The notes beneath the pieces were generated by a model. It saw only the letters and a list, made by a program, of their open reading frames with translations, was not told the origin of the DNA and did not search any database. Below, piece after piece: positions 46,536-57,600 of a DNA stretch of 64,000 bases. The stretch spans positions 8,653,034 to 8,717,033 of the forward strand of contig NC_082618.1 of the NCBI RefSeq assembly GCF_030936135.1, in the 5' to 3' direction. Every line of letters begins with the position of its first letter. The first letter of the stretch is position 1. The position numbers and the translations under genes were made by a program. Source of the DNA: Gavia stellata. Lineage: Eukaryota > Chordata > Aves > Gaviiformes > Gaviidae.

Positions 46536-49500
46536 TTATTCACAAGGTTCATACCCCCATCTCCTATAAAGGCAGTAGTGCTGGACCATAAAAATAATAT
46601 CAAAGATGATAGAGAAGACACCCAGGCCAAACTTTGTTGGATCTCCAAAGATTAACTTCCACTGATCTGTCAAACAAAAAATTAGAAAGTTAATCTTAAC
46701 TCCTCAAGTTTAGTCTTGTCTCAAGACTACAAGGTCACGCCATACATAGAAGTTCATGTTCATTACTTGAACTTCTTAGGCACGCCTTAAGACTGACTGT
46801 AGTGTACAGCTTATGCAAAGGTAATTAATAACTGCTCTTACGGTTTCTTCAGAATAGCTGTTTAATTTTCTATCTTGAAGGAACATGAATAGATTCTTTA
46901 TTCTTAGTATACAGCTATCCATACTATAGCACAAACATCATTCCCCCAGGATAACCTATGGGTTTCTATCTGCTTTGTAGCAGGATTCTCCCACCCCATT
47001 AAGAAAGGCTCCACCACCACAGTTCCAGCCTTACCATTGTTGTATGACTGCAAAAACATCTGGAGAAGGCTGAAGCTTCCACCAGTGAAATCTAGTAATA
47101 CATTTCCAATACTCCATCCCTCAGTACTCTTCCGACGGAAATTCATGTATGCCTGAGAGTGTAACAAGAAGTCAGTCAGCATGTCACATGCAAGCATTTC
47201 CGAGATTAACATTTAAGAAGCCTTCTGTGTAACTATACTGGTTTTATCACTAAAAGACTTAATAAATAGTCATTGCTGGTTTAGTCTAGTCAGTCTTTCA
47301 AGAGCATACACTACAGACTTAGGGTGACAGGGATGTAGTATAAAAGCAGAAAAGTTCAGATTTACCTGTGGAAAATATTTTATCAGTGTGACTGCTAACT
47401 TAATGTAAGAGAAGCAGAATAAGAACTGTAGCCATGTCATTTCCTCAGCTGCAGCAAGAAACAGTGTTGTAAACGTGAAGATCCATGCAAGTGCCAGTAG
47501 TCCAACAACAACTTTGGATACTTTCTGACCTGCTCTCTGAAACAGAAATGCAGATGCACTTAGACTGACATAGGTCACACATCCCCAGACACACTGTAAG
47601 ATATAGGATATGCTCAGGACTATGCAAGGTTACAGTCCAAACCTGCTGTTGTACCGGTCAGGCTCATACCACAAGGGAATTTTAAGATTAAATGAGTGCT
47701 ACAGCAACCAGCTGTAGGTTTGCAAGACCTGATGAGCAATAGTTAACATCAATCATTGGGAACACTGTTGTCCATGAGCAAGTGGGAAACAATATTGTGG
47801 CAGTATTCTTGAGTAGTTACGATGCCGATTATCAGTGCCACATCTGTAACAGTCTCCTGAGTTCAGCCTGATGATATCAAGAGTTCCTATATATGCAAAA
47901 GGCTGCTAATGCCATTATGGTAAAAGATTCATGGTTGCCTTCTAATTCTTCAGTAGAAAAGACTATTGCACCTAGCAGTGGTGACAGAGGGGCTGTTACA
48001 GTTTGAGGTTTAGCATCACCAAAGGAAGCACCCCAAGACAAACAGTTACCATCTAAAGAAAATTGACTGTTCAGATCAGGGGCTTTTTACAATGGGAATT
48101 AAATAAAGAACGACCTGACTATAACAATCAATCAATGGGAATTAAATAAAGAACCACCTTATTATAACAATGTCTCACCTGCAAAGGGTGGGAATTATAA
48201 AAGGGCCTTTGCAGCTGTTTTAGGAAAAAAGAAATTGAAAGAAGGTGAAAGTTTGAATGGCAGGGAATCCCTAAGGACCTGTCCTAGCTTTAAGAATGCT
48301 CCAAGTAGTGAGGAAACAGTGAAGCACATACCAGCGTTTGTACTGTGTAGAGCTGTAATCTATGGGCTGGCTAGAGATCTGTTTGGGAACTTTATGGACT
48401 TGGCTGTTTACCTTAGTTATTTTGAGTCCCTAAGGAGTTACTTGTAAGCTCAGAACATCCATAAGGCTGAAGTAGCTAAGCTTACTGGAGTTGCTACTAG
48501 CTCAGGGAAGATCAAGGTAGCTGGATTGGGAAACCTGCCGTCTAGAAAGGCTAGTGAAAGTGGAATGAAGAGGACTTTGGAGCCCAAGAGGAGAGGGTGG
48601 TGAGTGGTGAGGTGTCCGGCAGAGGGAGCTGCCAGAGCCGACAGCCCAGCCCAGCACTGAGACTTACCTCGTAGATACAGCACTGAACTACGGTGAGGAG
48701 AGTTAGAGCTACCGCATGGAGACTGAAGAACACATCGTTGATAGCCACAGGGTTCACCCCACTGGGGTAACTGACTAAGAATTCCTCCTAAGTTTAAAAG
48801 AAACCAGAACCAGCCAAATGCCTTAACTCCCTTCTGTAGATACCCACCCCCCAGCAAGTATTAAAGAGATGATCACGCTTACCTTAATCAAGGGAATCCA
48901 GAAGAGTCCGACATTAAACACACTGTATGCTATAAAGCCAGTAAGGTTTAATGCTATAAAGTCAAAGCTTAGTCCAACAACACTAGAGAAAGGAAAAAAA
49001 AAATAGTATAAGAAATATGCATCAGAGCATTACAGGCAGTTCCAGGGACAACCTGACCCTAGAACATACTGATTTATAAGCAATTTTTTATGTAAGCCAA
49101 AGCTGCAGGCATTGTGACAACATGATGCTGCGAGTTCATCAGGAAGCAAGGTGAAATATCCCTCATATGCCAAGCACTGGTACTCACAACAGCTCTTACT
49201 GACAAGGTTGTGTCCCTCCTGGTTAACTTCACTCATCCATGAGCTCAGCTAGTCTGATAGAACTATTCCAGCCTGAACCCATAGAAGCCATAGCTCATCT
49301 TTGCCAAAAGACATGCTTTAGTTTTCATATATAATGTTTCTACTTACGGTCACTTAGTTTAGGGGAGCTGGCCTAATGATTACATTTGAAGGAGCTTTCT
49401 GATAAACAGCTCACAAAGTTAAGTAATCTTTGAAGTGTCACCACAATTGGCTTGGTCGGATGATTTACAACAAAGGGAATGGGGAAGTCTCCTCTATCAC

Positions 49501-52500
49501 AAATTAGTATCGGATGCCAAACCTTAGGATTAGGTGTCTGTAGGATGCACTTAAGTTTCCTCTGACCTGCATGCATAAAAGCTCACTGAGGCTGCATTTA
49601 TTCAGGCCCTATCTTTGCCTTGCTTTTTTTCCCCCCAGTCTTTCCATGCATAATTCACGATAACCAAGATGGATGTAACTGAAGCCAGGAACATGATTTG
49701 CAGAAGTGCATAAGTGACTTGCAAACACATCTTAAGTCTCTTTACCTTTTTCGTCGCCAGTTCTCAAAGAGTTGAGGATAAAAGGAGATAGACCAGGCAA
49801 GGAAATAGATCCAGCCAATCACCTCATCAGCATATCTCACTATGATGCTATGAATCACTTGAAATTGAATCCTAGGACTGATAGTTAACGCAAAGAGAAT
49901 CAGTTAATTTGTCTGTTCACACTTTTTTCAGGAGATTTTGCCTTGTTCTGCTTTGAGAGAGAAAACAGAGTCCAGGTGTTATGACAAGACAATAAACATT
50001 CAGAGTTGGTTTCAGCTGAGTTGCTCCCCTTTTCTTTAGTGTCCTTGTTGTGTTTAGGACATCTCCCACTCCTACCCTCAACCTACCCTTTCCTTCTTGC
50101 CTCACTCCTTCCTTTCCATTCTTTTACCACAGAAATCTTCAAAAAGGTCACCTTGTGCCTATGGCTTCCACTCTCTTAGCACAAGGTCTGTTATGCAAGA
50201 GCAGAGTTTCACTTTTCACGCTCTGCCAGCAAAGCCTCATGATCATGCCTGTCCTGTTGAGCATTTTGTATGCTTACCTCTGCATTTGTTTTGAGTCTTA
50301 AAAGCAGAAGCAAAATGAGGAAGTAAAACAGGAGTATCCTGTTGCTCAGTAGCATATGGGCAACAAGCAAATACAATCCAGCTTTCTCCATCTTACTTGA
50401 CTGTTTTCCTATTAGGGAGGACTGGCATCTGTGAAAAGAGGGCTCCCCTAACTAGAAAGCAAAACACCTATATCTCATGGTAGTGATGTGGGCGTGCAGC
50501 TACATCAGGCTATTAGCACTCCAGAACAAGTTCTGCACAGTAAGAATAGAATCCCACTGGACATTTACAACCAAATGCTTCCTGAATCAGAAAAGCTGAC
50601 ATGTAGTTTTGATACTTTTGGCAGGGGTTATTAAAACCAGACTAAGGAGCCATGAGAACTCACAGCCATCTAGTAATGAAATCTAAGATACCAAGACTAT
50701 CACTCTGCTTCCATACCCTGTATTTATCTGAATACCTTGGGGATTGCTGGAGGGTCACCATGTCTTCTCAAGTACATACCACCCATGTTCCATTAACTAT
50801 TTAACTATAAGGAGGGACTAGTTACCCCAAAGTTTAGGAAGCTGTAGGGTAGTAAGTGAAACTAAAAAACAGTTTCTCACCCAGTTAAGTTGGAATTAAT
50901 GGTATAAAGATAAACTGTTACTTGTCCGACATCAACTGCTTTCACTTGGAAGTCTGCTTTAGTGTGACCTGCAGGCAATTGTACCTGCAAGGCAAAGTGG
51001 AGGGAAGAAAGAAAGGAGTTGCACCATACTAGTGGTAGGCTTTTGCATAAGGTCAGAAGTCTGTTCTGTCACTTACTTCATCAGGCAGTTCAACAATGGT
51101 GGTGTGTTTTGATGAGTGTGTAATATTAAGAGTTATCACCAGCGTCTCATTTAATGGAGCCCTGTGAAGGCAGAAAAAAAACAAGTTAGACTGGTGCACA
51201 AGTTCACAAAGATCACTTCAGGGCTGCAGGAGAGTATCTGCTAAATCCTCACAGCTGTTGCAAACACAATGAACAGTCCATACACAACAGTACCTACTTA
51301 GTACTCAGAGGAACACCAGCACCAAAGTATGTTAGCATTGTACTATTTCTTTTATCTGAACTAGTGATGGGCACTAGACAGTTATATGGCCACATTTTAC
51401 CTCCCTCTTCTCCACACAAGTGGCAGAGCAAAGTCATTGCCACCAGAATCCTATCATTGTACTTGTTAACCCTTTGCTGCTAAGGAGCAGCAGCAATAAT
51501 GGACGTGTACTTGGGGTGATGAAGTGCAGAAATTATAGCAGTGCAGTAAGGCAAAAACAACACACCCTCAAATAGAAACCCTCCAAGTCACATAGTGCTG
51601 CACAGCTTTCCCACAGAACTCCACTGAGCATGTGACCAGGAGGTTTAATTGCACAGCAGTACTTAAAATATCATAAGGTTCAAATGCCTTGTCCATGAAC
51701 AAGATTACAGTACCACATCTTTCTTTGCAAAAATAGAAGTTCTAGACTGTTGCAGCCATGTTTGGCTATTTTCCTCTTTATCACAATTCTTACATTTTCA
51801 TCTGACTGTTCTCTTTACTCAAACTTTGAGATCCCAAAGGCGAGGGCTGCACTTTTTTAACAATCCTTTCCTGGGAAGAGGCTGACATACCAAAAACATG
51901 GGTAAACAATACACTGTGTTCAAAAATGAGACTAAGGTGCATCAGCCCCTGCTCTGGAGTAACTGCATTTCTTTGCTAGAAATGTCAAGTTCTGTTTGCT
52001 TGGTAAAGTGTTTTTGGTGAGCCTTCTAGGAAATGCAAGTTACTTGTAAGCATCGATTTTTAGAAATGGAGGAACTGTAAGTTCACTTATGGAAGACAGT
52101 TCAGTAAGCTAATACAGGGCAGACAGTATAAAACATCTTTTCCTGCTCAACTCCCCATACAAATGTCAGAGGCCAACCATACAAGGCTGTTTGTGAGACT
52201 GCTGCACTATCTTTGTCCAAGCAATGTAATAGTCTAGAATTGGCCAGTCACACCAATGAGATTCACTCTGTATAAACGATTAACTGAGTTTGCAGGAAAG
52301 TCTTAAGTATATAGCCAAGTCCTACCCACTTGGTCATCCCCCATTCCAGAGGGAAAGTAAAGATGCAATCATGATTTTACCTCAGAGAGATAGTGACGTT
52401 TGTTGAACTTCCACTTTCTAATGAAACAACTTCAGGGACAGACAATACAATAACTCCATCTGGGGGGAAGAAAAAAAAAAAAAGAAAAAATAACATAACC

Positions 52501-53621
52501 CCCCCCACAAATCTCAATGACTATGCATGATGAATAGCTCCTGCAGAAGAACTACCTACTTTCTTTTGTGATATAGACATTCTGTCCATTGGTACCTGCA
52601 GTGTCAGATTAATAAAATTAGTACACATGATAAACAGCAAAGGAAGTACAGCTTATTTCAAGGCAACTGAACAACTTAAAGTGAGAAGTAAATACCTGTC
52701 ACTTGAACATGTTACAAGGAAGCAATTTAAATATTTGAAGTGCAACAAAAGTCCATGCCAAGAGAAGGCTATAGGATACTTCAAACCCACACTAATTGTT
52801 TCTTGATGTGATCCTAGTAACTTAGGAGTCATAAATGCCCAAAATTTAGTTTAAAATGGCTTCTTGAGTCACAAATTCAAACCAGGTACCCAGATGTTCA
52901 AGAGAATCTTGACACTTCAGGAATCACAAGCACCTTACTATAGTGCTCTGAAATATTGCTATTGAGGGGTACACTTTACAACAATCCAGCTATGTTGTAC
53001 AACATCATGCTTCAAGAGAGGCCGAGATTCCAAGTGCCAATACAACTGATATCAAAACCACAAGCTGGTCACATGTCAACAATTTTGACATTTGGAATCC
53101 AAGTCTATTTTATTCCCTGTGTGCTTAAAGGGGACACAAGACAAGAGGAAGAACAAAGAGCTATATAAAAACAAGACCAGAAACAGAGAGATAAACGGGT
53201 TGCCCTAGACACTTCTTCCTTGCTGCCATACGTTACACAGTGTTCTTAAGAAGGTATTTAAGTGCAGGAGAGCTCCCCAGTTCATCACCGACTGCACCAC
53301 AGAGGGTATTTAACTTGCTTCTGCAGAGGCGAGTTCAAAGCACGAGGCGAGTGCTCCATCACAACAGTGCCTCAGCGCAGCACTGCCTGTGTATGAGCAC
53401 ACCAAGTCAAAGAGCAGACGGGAAGCACGGCACAGGTCTCCCCAGAGAGGCGTGATGGAGATACTGCCGAGCAGCCCTCTTCCACCTCTTGCCAGTTCAG
53501 ACCCGGCCCCTGCCCAGGAGGCCCTGTGGGCCCAAGCTGGGGTGGCCAAACACTCACCGCCAGGCCTCAGCAGCACAAGCGAGAGGTACAGCAAGGCGGG
53601 GAGCAGGTATTGCATCCTCAT
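46536..53621 (-). CDS. CTNS: Cystinosin, lysosomal proton-coupled cystine exporter, 10 coding exons
   Basis: PQ-loop transporter that exports cystine from lysosomes with protons. Loss causes cystinosis in humans. Exons, 5' to 3': 53621-53558, 52459-52381, 51161-51077, 50984-50881, 49877-49746, 48982-48883, 48787-48668, 47536-47366, 47152-47035, 46666-46536. These give 367 residues, the human length. A signal peptide ([15 protein letters not shown]) leads into a glycosylated luminal domain with several N-x-T sites, then seven helices. PQ motifs are FYPQ (Pro145-Gln146) and YFPQA (282-286). [10 protein letters not shown] holds the conserved Asp (about 306, human 305). The start has context CCACCATGA; Met3 is an alternative. 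The C-terminus reads [10 protein letters not shown] where human has YRKRPGYDQLN, so the GYDQL lysosomal motif is not present in this form. Confidence 0.97.
48091..48176. repeat. Tandem duplication of a 43-base unit
   Basis: Two adjacent copies, 48091-48133 and 48134-48176, both beginning AATGGGAATTAAATAAAGAA and sharing TATAACAAT near the end, with a handful of substitutions between them. It lies in the CTNS intron between coding exons 7 and 8 (48667-47537). No relation to a transposon is visible. Confidence 0.85.
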
Positions 53622-53926
53622 GGTGGAAGAACTGCAGAACAAGCAGGGAGAGGGCTTTGCTCAGGACCCACACGTTTTGAGGGAGTACCACCCCCCCATC
53701 CCCTCAGCAGGCGGCTCCCTGCAAACAGCTCCCTCCCCAACACCATGGCCCCCGGCCCTGCCCGGCTGAGGGACCCTCAGCACCCCGAGAGGGCGCCGGC
53801 CTATCGCTCCCTCTGTCTGCCCGAACTCCCGCGCGGACATCGTCCCCTCATAGCTTATCCCGCTCCCGCCACACACAGCTACCGCCCCCTGCGGGATTCC
53901 ACCCCCCCCCCCCCCCCGCAGGCAGG

Positions 53927-53945
53927 ACTACAAATCTCAGCAGCC
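53927..53945 (+). promoter_or_regulatory. ZNF143-like ACTACA element, plus orientation
   Basis: ACTACAAATCTCAGCAGCC resembles the ZNF143 / SBS consensus ACTACAANTCCCAGNATGC, with one mismatch in the TCCCAG core (TCTCAG). It lies immediately after the C run and about 310 bases from the CTNS start. Confidence 0.55.
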
Positions 53946-53990
53946 ACCTCGCCTCCACCAGTCTCCCCACCCCTGGCAGCGCAGCGCGGT

Positions 53991-54009
53991 GCACGCTGGG
54001 ACTTGTAGT
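53991..54009 (-). promoter_or_regulatory. ZNF143-like ACTACA element, minus orientation
   Basis: Read on the minus strand the bases are ACTACAAGTCCCAGCGTGC, a very good match to the ZNF143 / SBS consensus. It is 45 bases from the first element and oppositely oriented, which suits a two-way promoter. Confidence 0.7.
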
Positions 54010-54694
54010 CCCCGCCGTCCTCCCCTCAGGAGGCACGGTGAAGCAGGGCCATCCCACGGTTTAGGATGCGCTACTACTGAGGAAGCCGTGCTGAGGAGAG
54101 GGCGCCTACCTCCTTCCAGCGCCACAGCTCCGTCCCGCACAGTCCCGACTCTTCCCTTTTCAGCTTCTCACGTGAGGCGGCCGCCTATCAACTCCCCGCC
54201 CAGCGCGCGTGTTGCGCCGGTGCGGCTGCCCGCGGCTGCCATCTTGGGTGTGGCAGAGCGGGTTGGCTGCTGGGCTGCTGCTGGCGAGTGTGTGAGGAGG
54301 GGGAGCTGCGAGCCGAGGGAGGGCTGGTCGCTTTGGTTGTTTGGTGAAGTTTCGTTTAAAGCTGCGCAGGTCACCGGGGAGGGCTGGGGAAGGGGTGGTT
54401 TGTCACGCTCAAGATGGAGGGATAGTGGCCAGGCACTGCTGAGGGGAGACATCTTCAGCCAGAGGGCAAAGTCCAGGCCGCTCTGCCAGCCCAGCCTGCC
54501 CAGTCCCTGCGCGCTGCTGGAGTGGGAGGCCACACTGCTTGTGCCCTCGGCACCCTTGGCTCTTGGGACAGGTGCCCCCTCAGAGGCAGCAAGGAGCAGT
54601 GTGGGGCCTAGCATGGTGGCTCTGGATCCGGCCACCACATAGAGAGACCCGTGCGTGGTGGGGAAGGTGAAAGCAATCCCCTTTCCCCGTGGCC

Positions 54695-57600
54695 ATGGAC
54701 AGCGAGAACGCAGGCCGGCCTGCTCCTGTCTGCGTGCTGGGCATAGACCTGGGCACGACGTCGGTTAAGGCAGCCTTGTTGGTAGGGGCTGAGCGAGGGC
54801 AGGTGGTGGCAGAGAGCTGCTCCAGGGAGACGCAGGCACACACCAGTAGCCTGGAAGCTGGACCGCAGGTAAGGGGTGACACACAGCACTACTGGCAATT
54901 TCAGGATACCGTCCTTGCCTTGTAGCGGCCAGGTTGTTTTGCTACATTGTGCAGACTTCAGTGGCTTTCCTGGTTTGTTTTTGTGTCTAGATTGGCAGAT
55001 GGTTGCTGCATGTGTCTGGACGGCTGAAAGTAGAATTAAAACGCTCTCTTTTTACTGTTCAAGAAAGTAAAGTACAGCTGCTTGATTTAAGAAAGACCCA
55101 GGTTTTGAAAAGTTGCATAAGACAGTCTAAAACTATTCTCCCATGAACCTTGTCTTTGATGCTACCAGTCAGGAAACAGCAACCACTTGCAAACTAGAAG
55201 GGTATTTTGCAGTTTAATGTGAGATGGAATCACAACTGGAAATTCCCCATGGAAATAACCAGGAACATGTACTTCTGTTAAAGATCTTTACATTCATTGT
55301 GTTGGTCAGGCTAAGAAAGGATGAACCAGAATCATAAAAAATATGTATCAACATTCCTCTGGCCTAGTATTGTAGTGAGTCCAGGGCCTAATTTCTGAGC
55401 AAAGATACCAAACAGGCCAACCCTCCTCTCTACAGTCATGTTTATGCAGCCAAAATTATGTATGCACAGATTAGTTCACATCTATATGTAGACTATATTT
55501 GAATATTTTTGCTTATAATCTTTATACTGGTCTGTCACAAAGTAATCTGAATCTTCAAAAGTGTGAAAGCTGGAATACAGCTTCTCTTGTGGCACGGTTT
55601 GGTCAATTTGCCGACTACATCAGTCTACTGGGTAGTTCTAGGAGGGGAGTATCCAGAAACGAAGTATCAGCACCATCAAAGTCAACAGTGAGTAGATACA
55701 GAGGAGCTTTAGGAAGGTGTAGGGCAGACTGCATGCCAGTCAGAACATGCAGGTAATCCTCTTTATGAGGAAAAAGAAGAGCAATATGTAAGATGAACTG
55801 ATGAAAGCATGCAGTGAGTGTTAATGGATTTTTTAAAAAGGTATATTTGAGTATGGTGATTCAGGAAATGAAGAATTATTTGGCCTTCAGTTTAAAATGC
55901 TGTTATCTCTTTCTCAACTTGCTAGTATTGGTTTTTAGGTTTTGTGGTTTTGTGGGAGTTTTTTGCTTTTTTTTTTTCAATTTAGTAGTGAATGTTATTC
56001 ACTACTATACATGCTATTAAGCTAAATGAATTCTGTTCTTCACTTCTGACTAGAGTAGCCTTGTTTAATAAATACAGTGAGTGAATCCTAATGGTTTCAT
56101 GCTCAGAATAATGCTTTATGATTACAGGGAATGGAGCAGAATGTCCAGAGAATAATAAGAGCATTGAACGAATGCCTTGCTGCTCTACCTCAGCAGCAGC
56201 TTCAAAGAGTCAGTCACATTGGCATTTCAGGACAAATGCACGGGATTGTATTTTGGAAAAAAGATAAAGGTAAAGTTAATTCTTTGGCATTCCTGTTCAG
56301 AGTATTAAGATGCAGGAAATAAATTTTTAACACTGAAGTGATCTGTAGGAAACTGTTGCTTGTTCGCTTTGGTCTTCTGTAAAACAGAATTAACAGAAGA
56401 TCTTCGTCTGTGGGAATTTTGCTTTAATCCCAGTAATTTCACCTACTGACTATAGTTGACCATGTTGTTTACACAGATTAGTTAAAGGATTTAGTGTTAT
56501 GAGACCCTTGCAGAGTCAGCACCGTTATTAATATGAAGGAGGAATAATGTATTTGTGGCTTGCTGATTGTTTGTCCATCATATGCTATCTGCTGCCAGTT
56601 GAAAGAAGTTCTGAATCATGTGAATGACTTTTTTTTTGTGGGGAATGTTATTCACCTGTATTCAGCTGTTGCCCAGTATCTCAATACCTTCTAATGATTC
56701 TACAGTAGCAGTATTAGCAGTTTTGTGTATGCCTTGAAAAATAAGCTATGCTTAATCTTCATGTTAGAATGTGCATAGCAGTAGCTATCCAACAGTGAAT
56801 ATCACTATGATATTTTGAAATGCTGTTTGAAAGTATGGTAGGAGAAAAACTGAAGTTCAGTAAATGATGTTTTTAGTCCTTCCCCCCCCCCAGCCCCCCA
56901 AAGTCAAGGCGGGTTTTTTCCTAGTGAGTCATAGACTGTCATGTTAGATTTATCTTGCTGCTTATTCTTCTGTTAGTAGGAGCTGAAAAAGGATTATGGT
57001 CATGATTCTGAATACTCAGCTGCTTATAGAATGAAGGGCTAAGACCTCAGAAACAAAATCAACCACAGTGAGGTAGTCACATGAGGCTTGATTGTACAAA
57101 TATTCAAATAATCTTTGTGACAGTGAGGATGTTTGAAAAATTCAGGCCTTGGATTGCCAGCCCTGCAAGATAGGGATGGATTATCTTCTTGGCTAATGTC
57201 CTATAAACCTACTGAAGTCTAAGGCTTTCAGAATGTGGTTCCATGTCTTCTTTCTCTTTACCTTATGATGTGCACATCTGAACAATTATACAAGCCTTAT
57301 AATAATAGGAGTTATGCAGATTAAGCAAAGATTTATTGTAAACCACAGAATAGATTTCCCCAAAGAGCTGGTTACTGCCTGTCAAAAGTTGTCAGGATCT
57401 TAATTGCTTTAAGAGACACTATGCTATTCATTATTGGCTGTAATTTTACATTAAATACTAAAATGATTAGAAAGAAAGAAAACCAAAGGCTGATGGACCA
57501 AAGGAGCTGTTGCTTGCTTTCCAGCTGTCCCAAGGGCTGCATAACAAAGCCTCATGGGTTCATGGTAGACATAGATTCTTATGTCATATTGGTTAATATT

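Larger units (their letters stand above)
53622..54694. promoter_or_regulatory. Divergent CTNS/SHPK promoter, CpG-rich
   Basis: 1.07 kb between the two start codons, rich in C/G, with a 16-base C run at 53902-53917. It contains two ACTACA-type elements (see separate entries), a YY1-like GCTGCCATCTTGG at 54235-54247 and no obvious TATA box. The head-to-head arrangement of CTNS and SHPK is the same as in human, where the pair is often deleted together in cystinosis. Confidence 0.72.

Noticed and set aside
48235-48447. A 70-codon frame inside a CTNS intron as an antisense gene
   Set aside because: It matches no family, lies between well-defined CTNS exons and is within the length expected by chance.
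54689-54694. SHPK starting at the GTG two codons upstream
   Set aside because: The ATG at 54695 has a strong GCCATGG context. There is no reason to invoke a non-ATG start in a nuclear gene.
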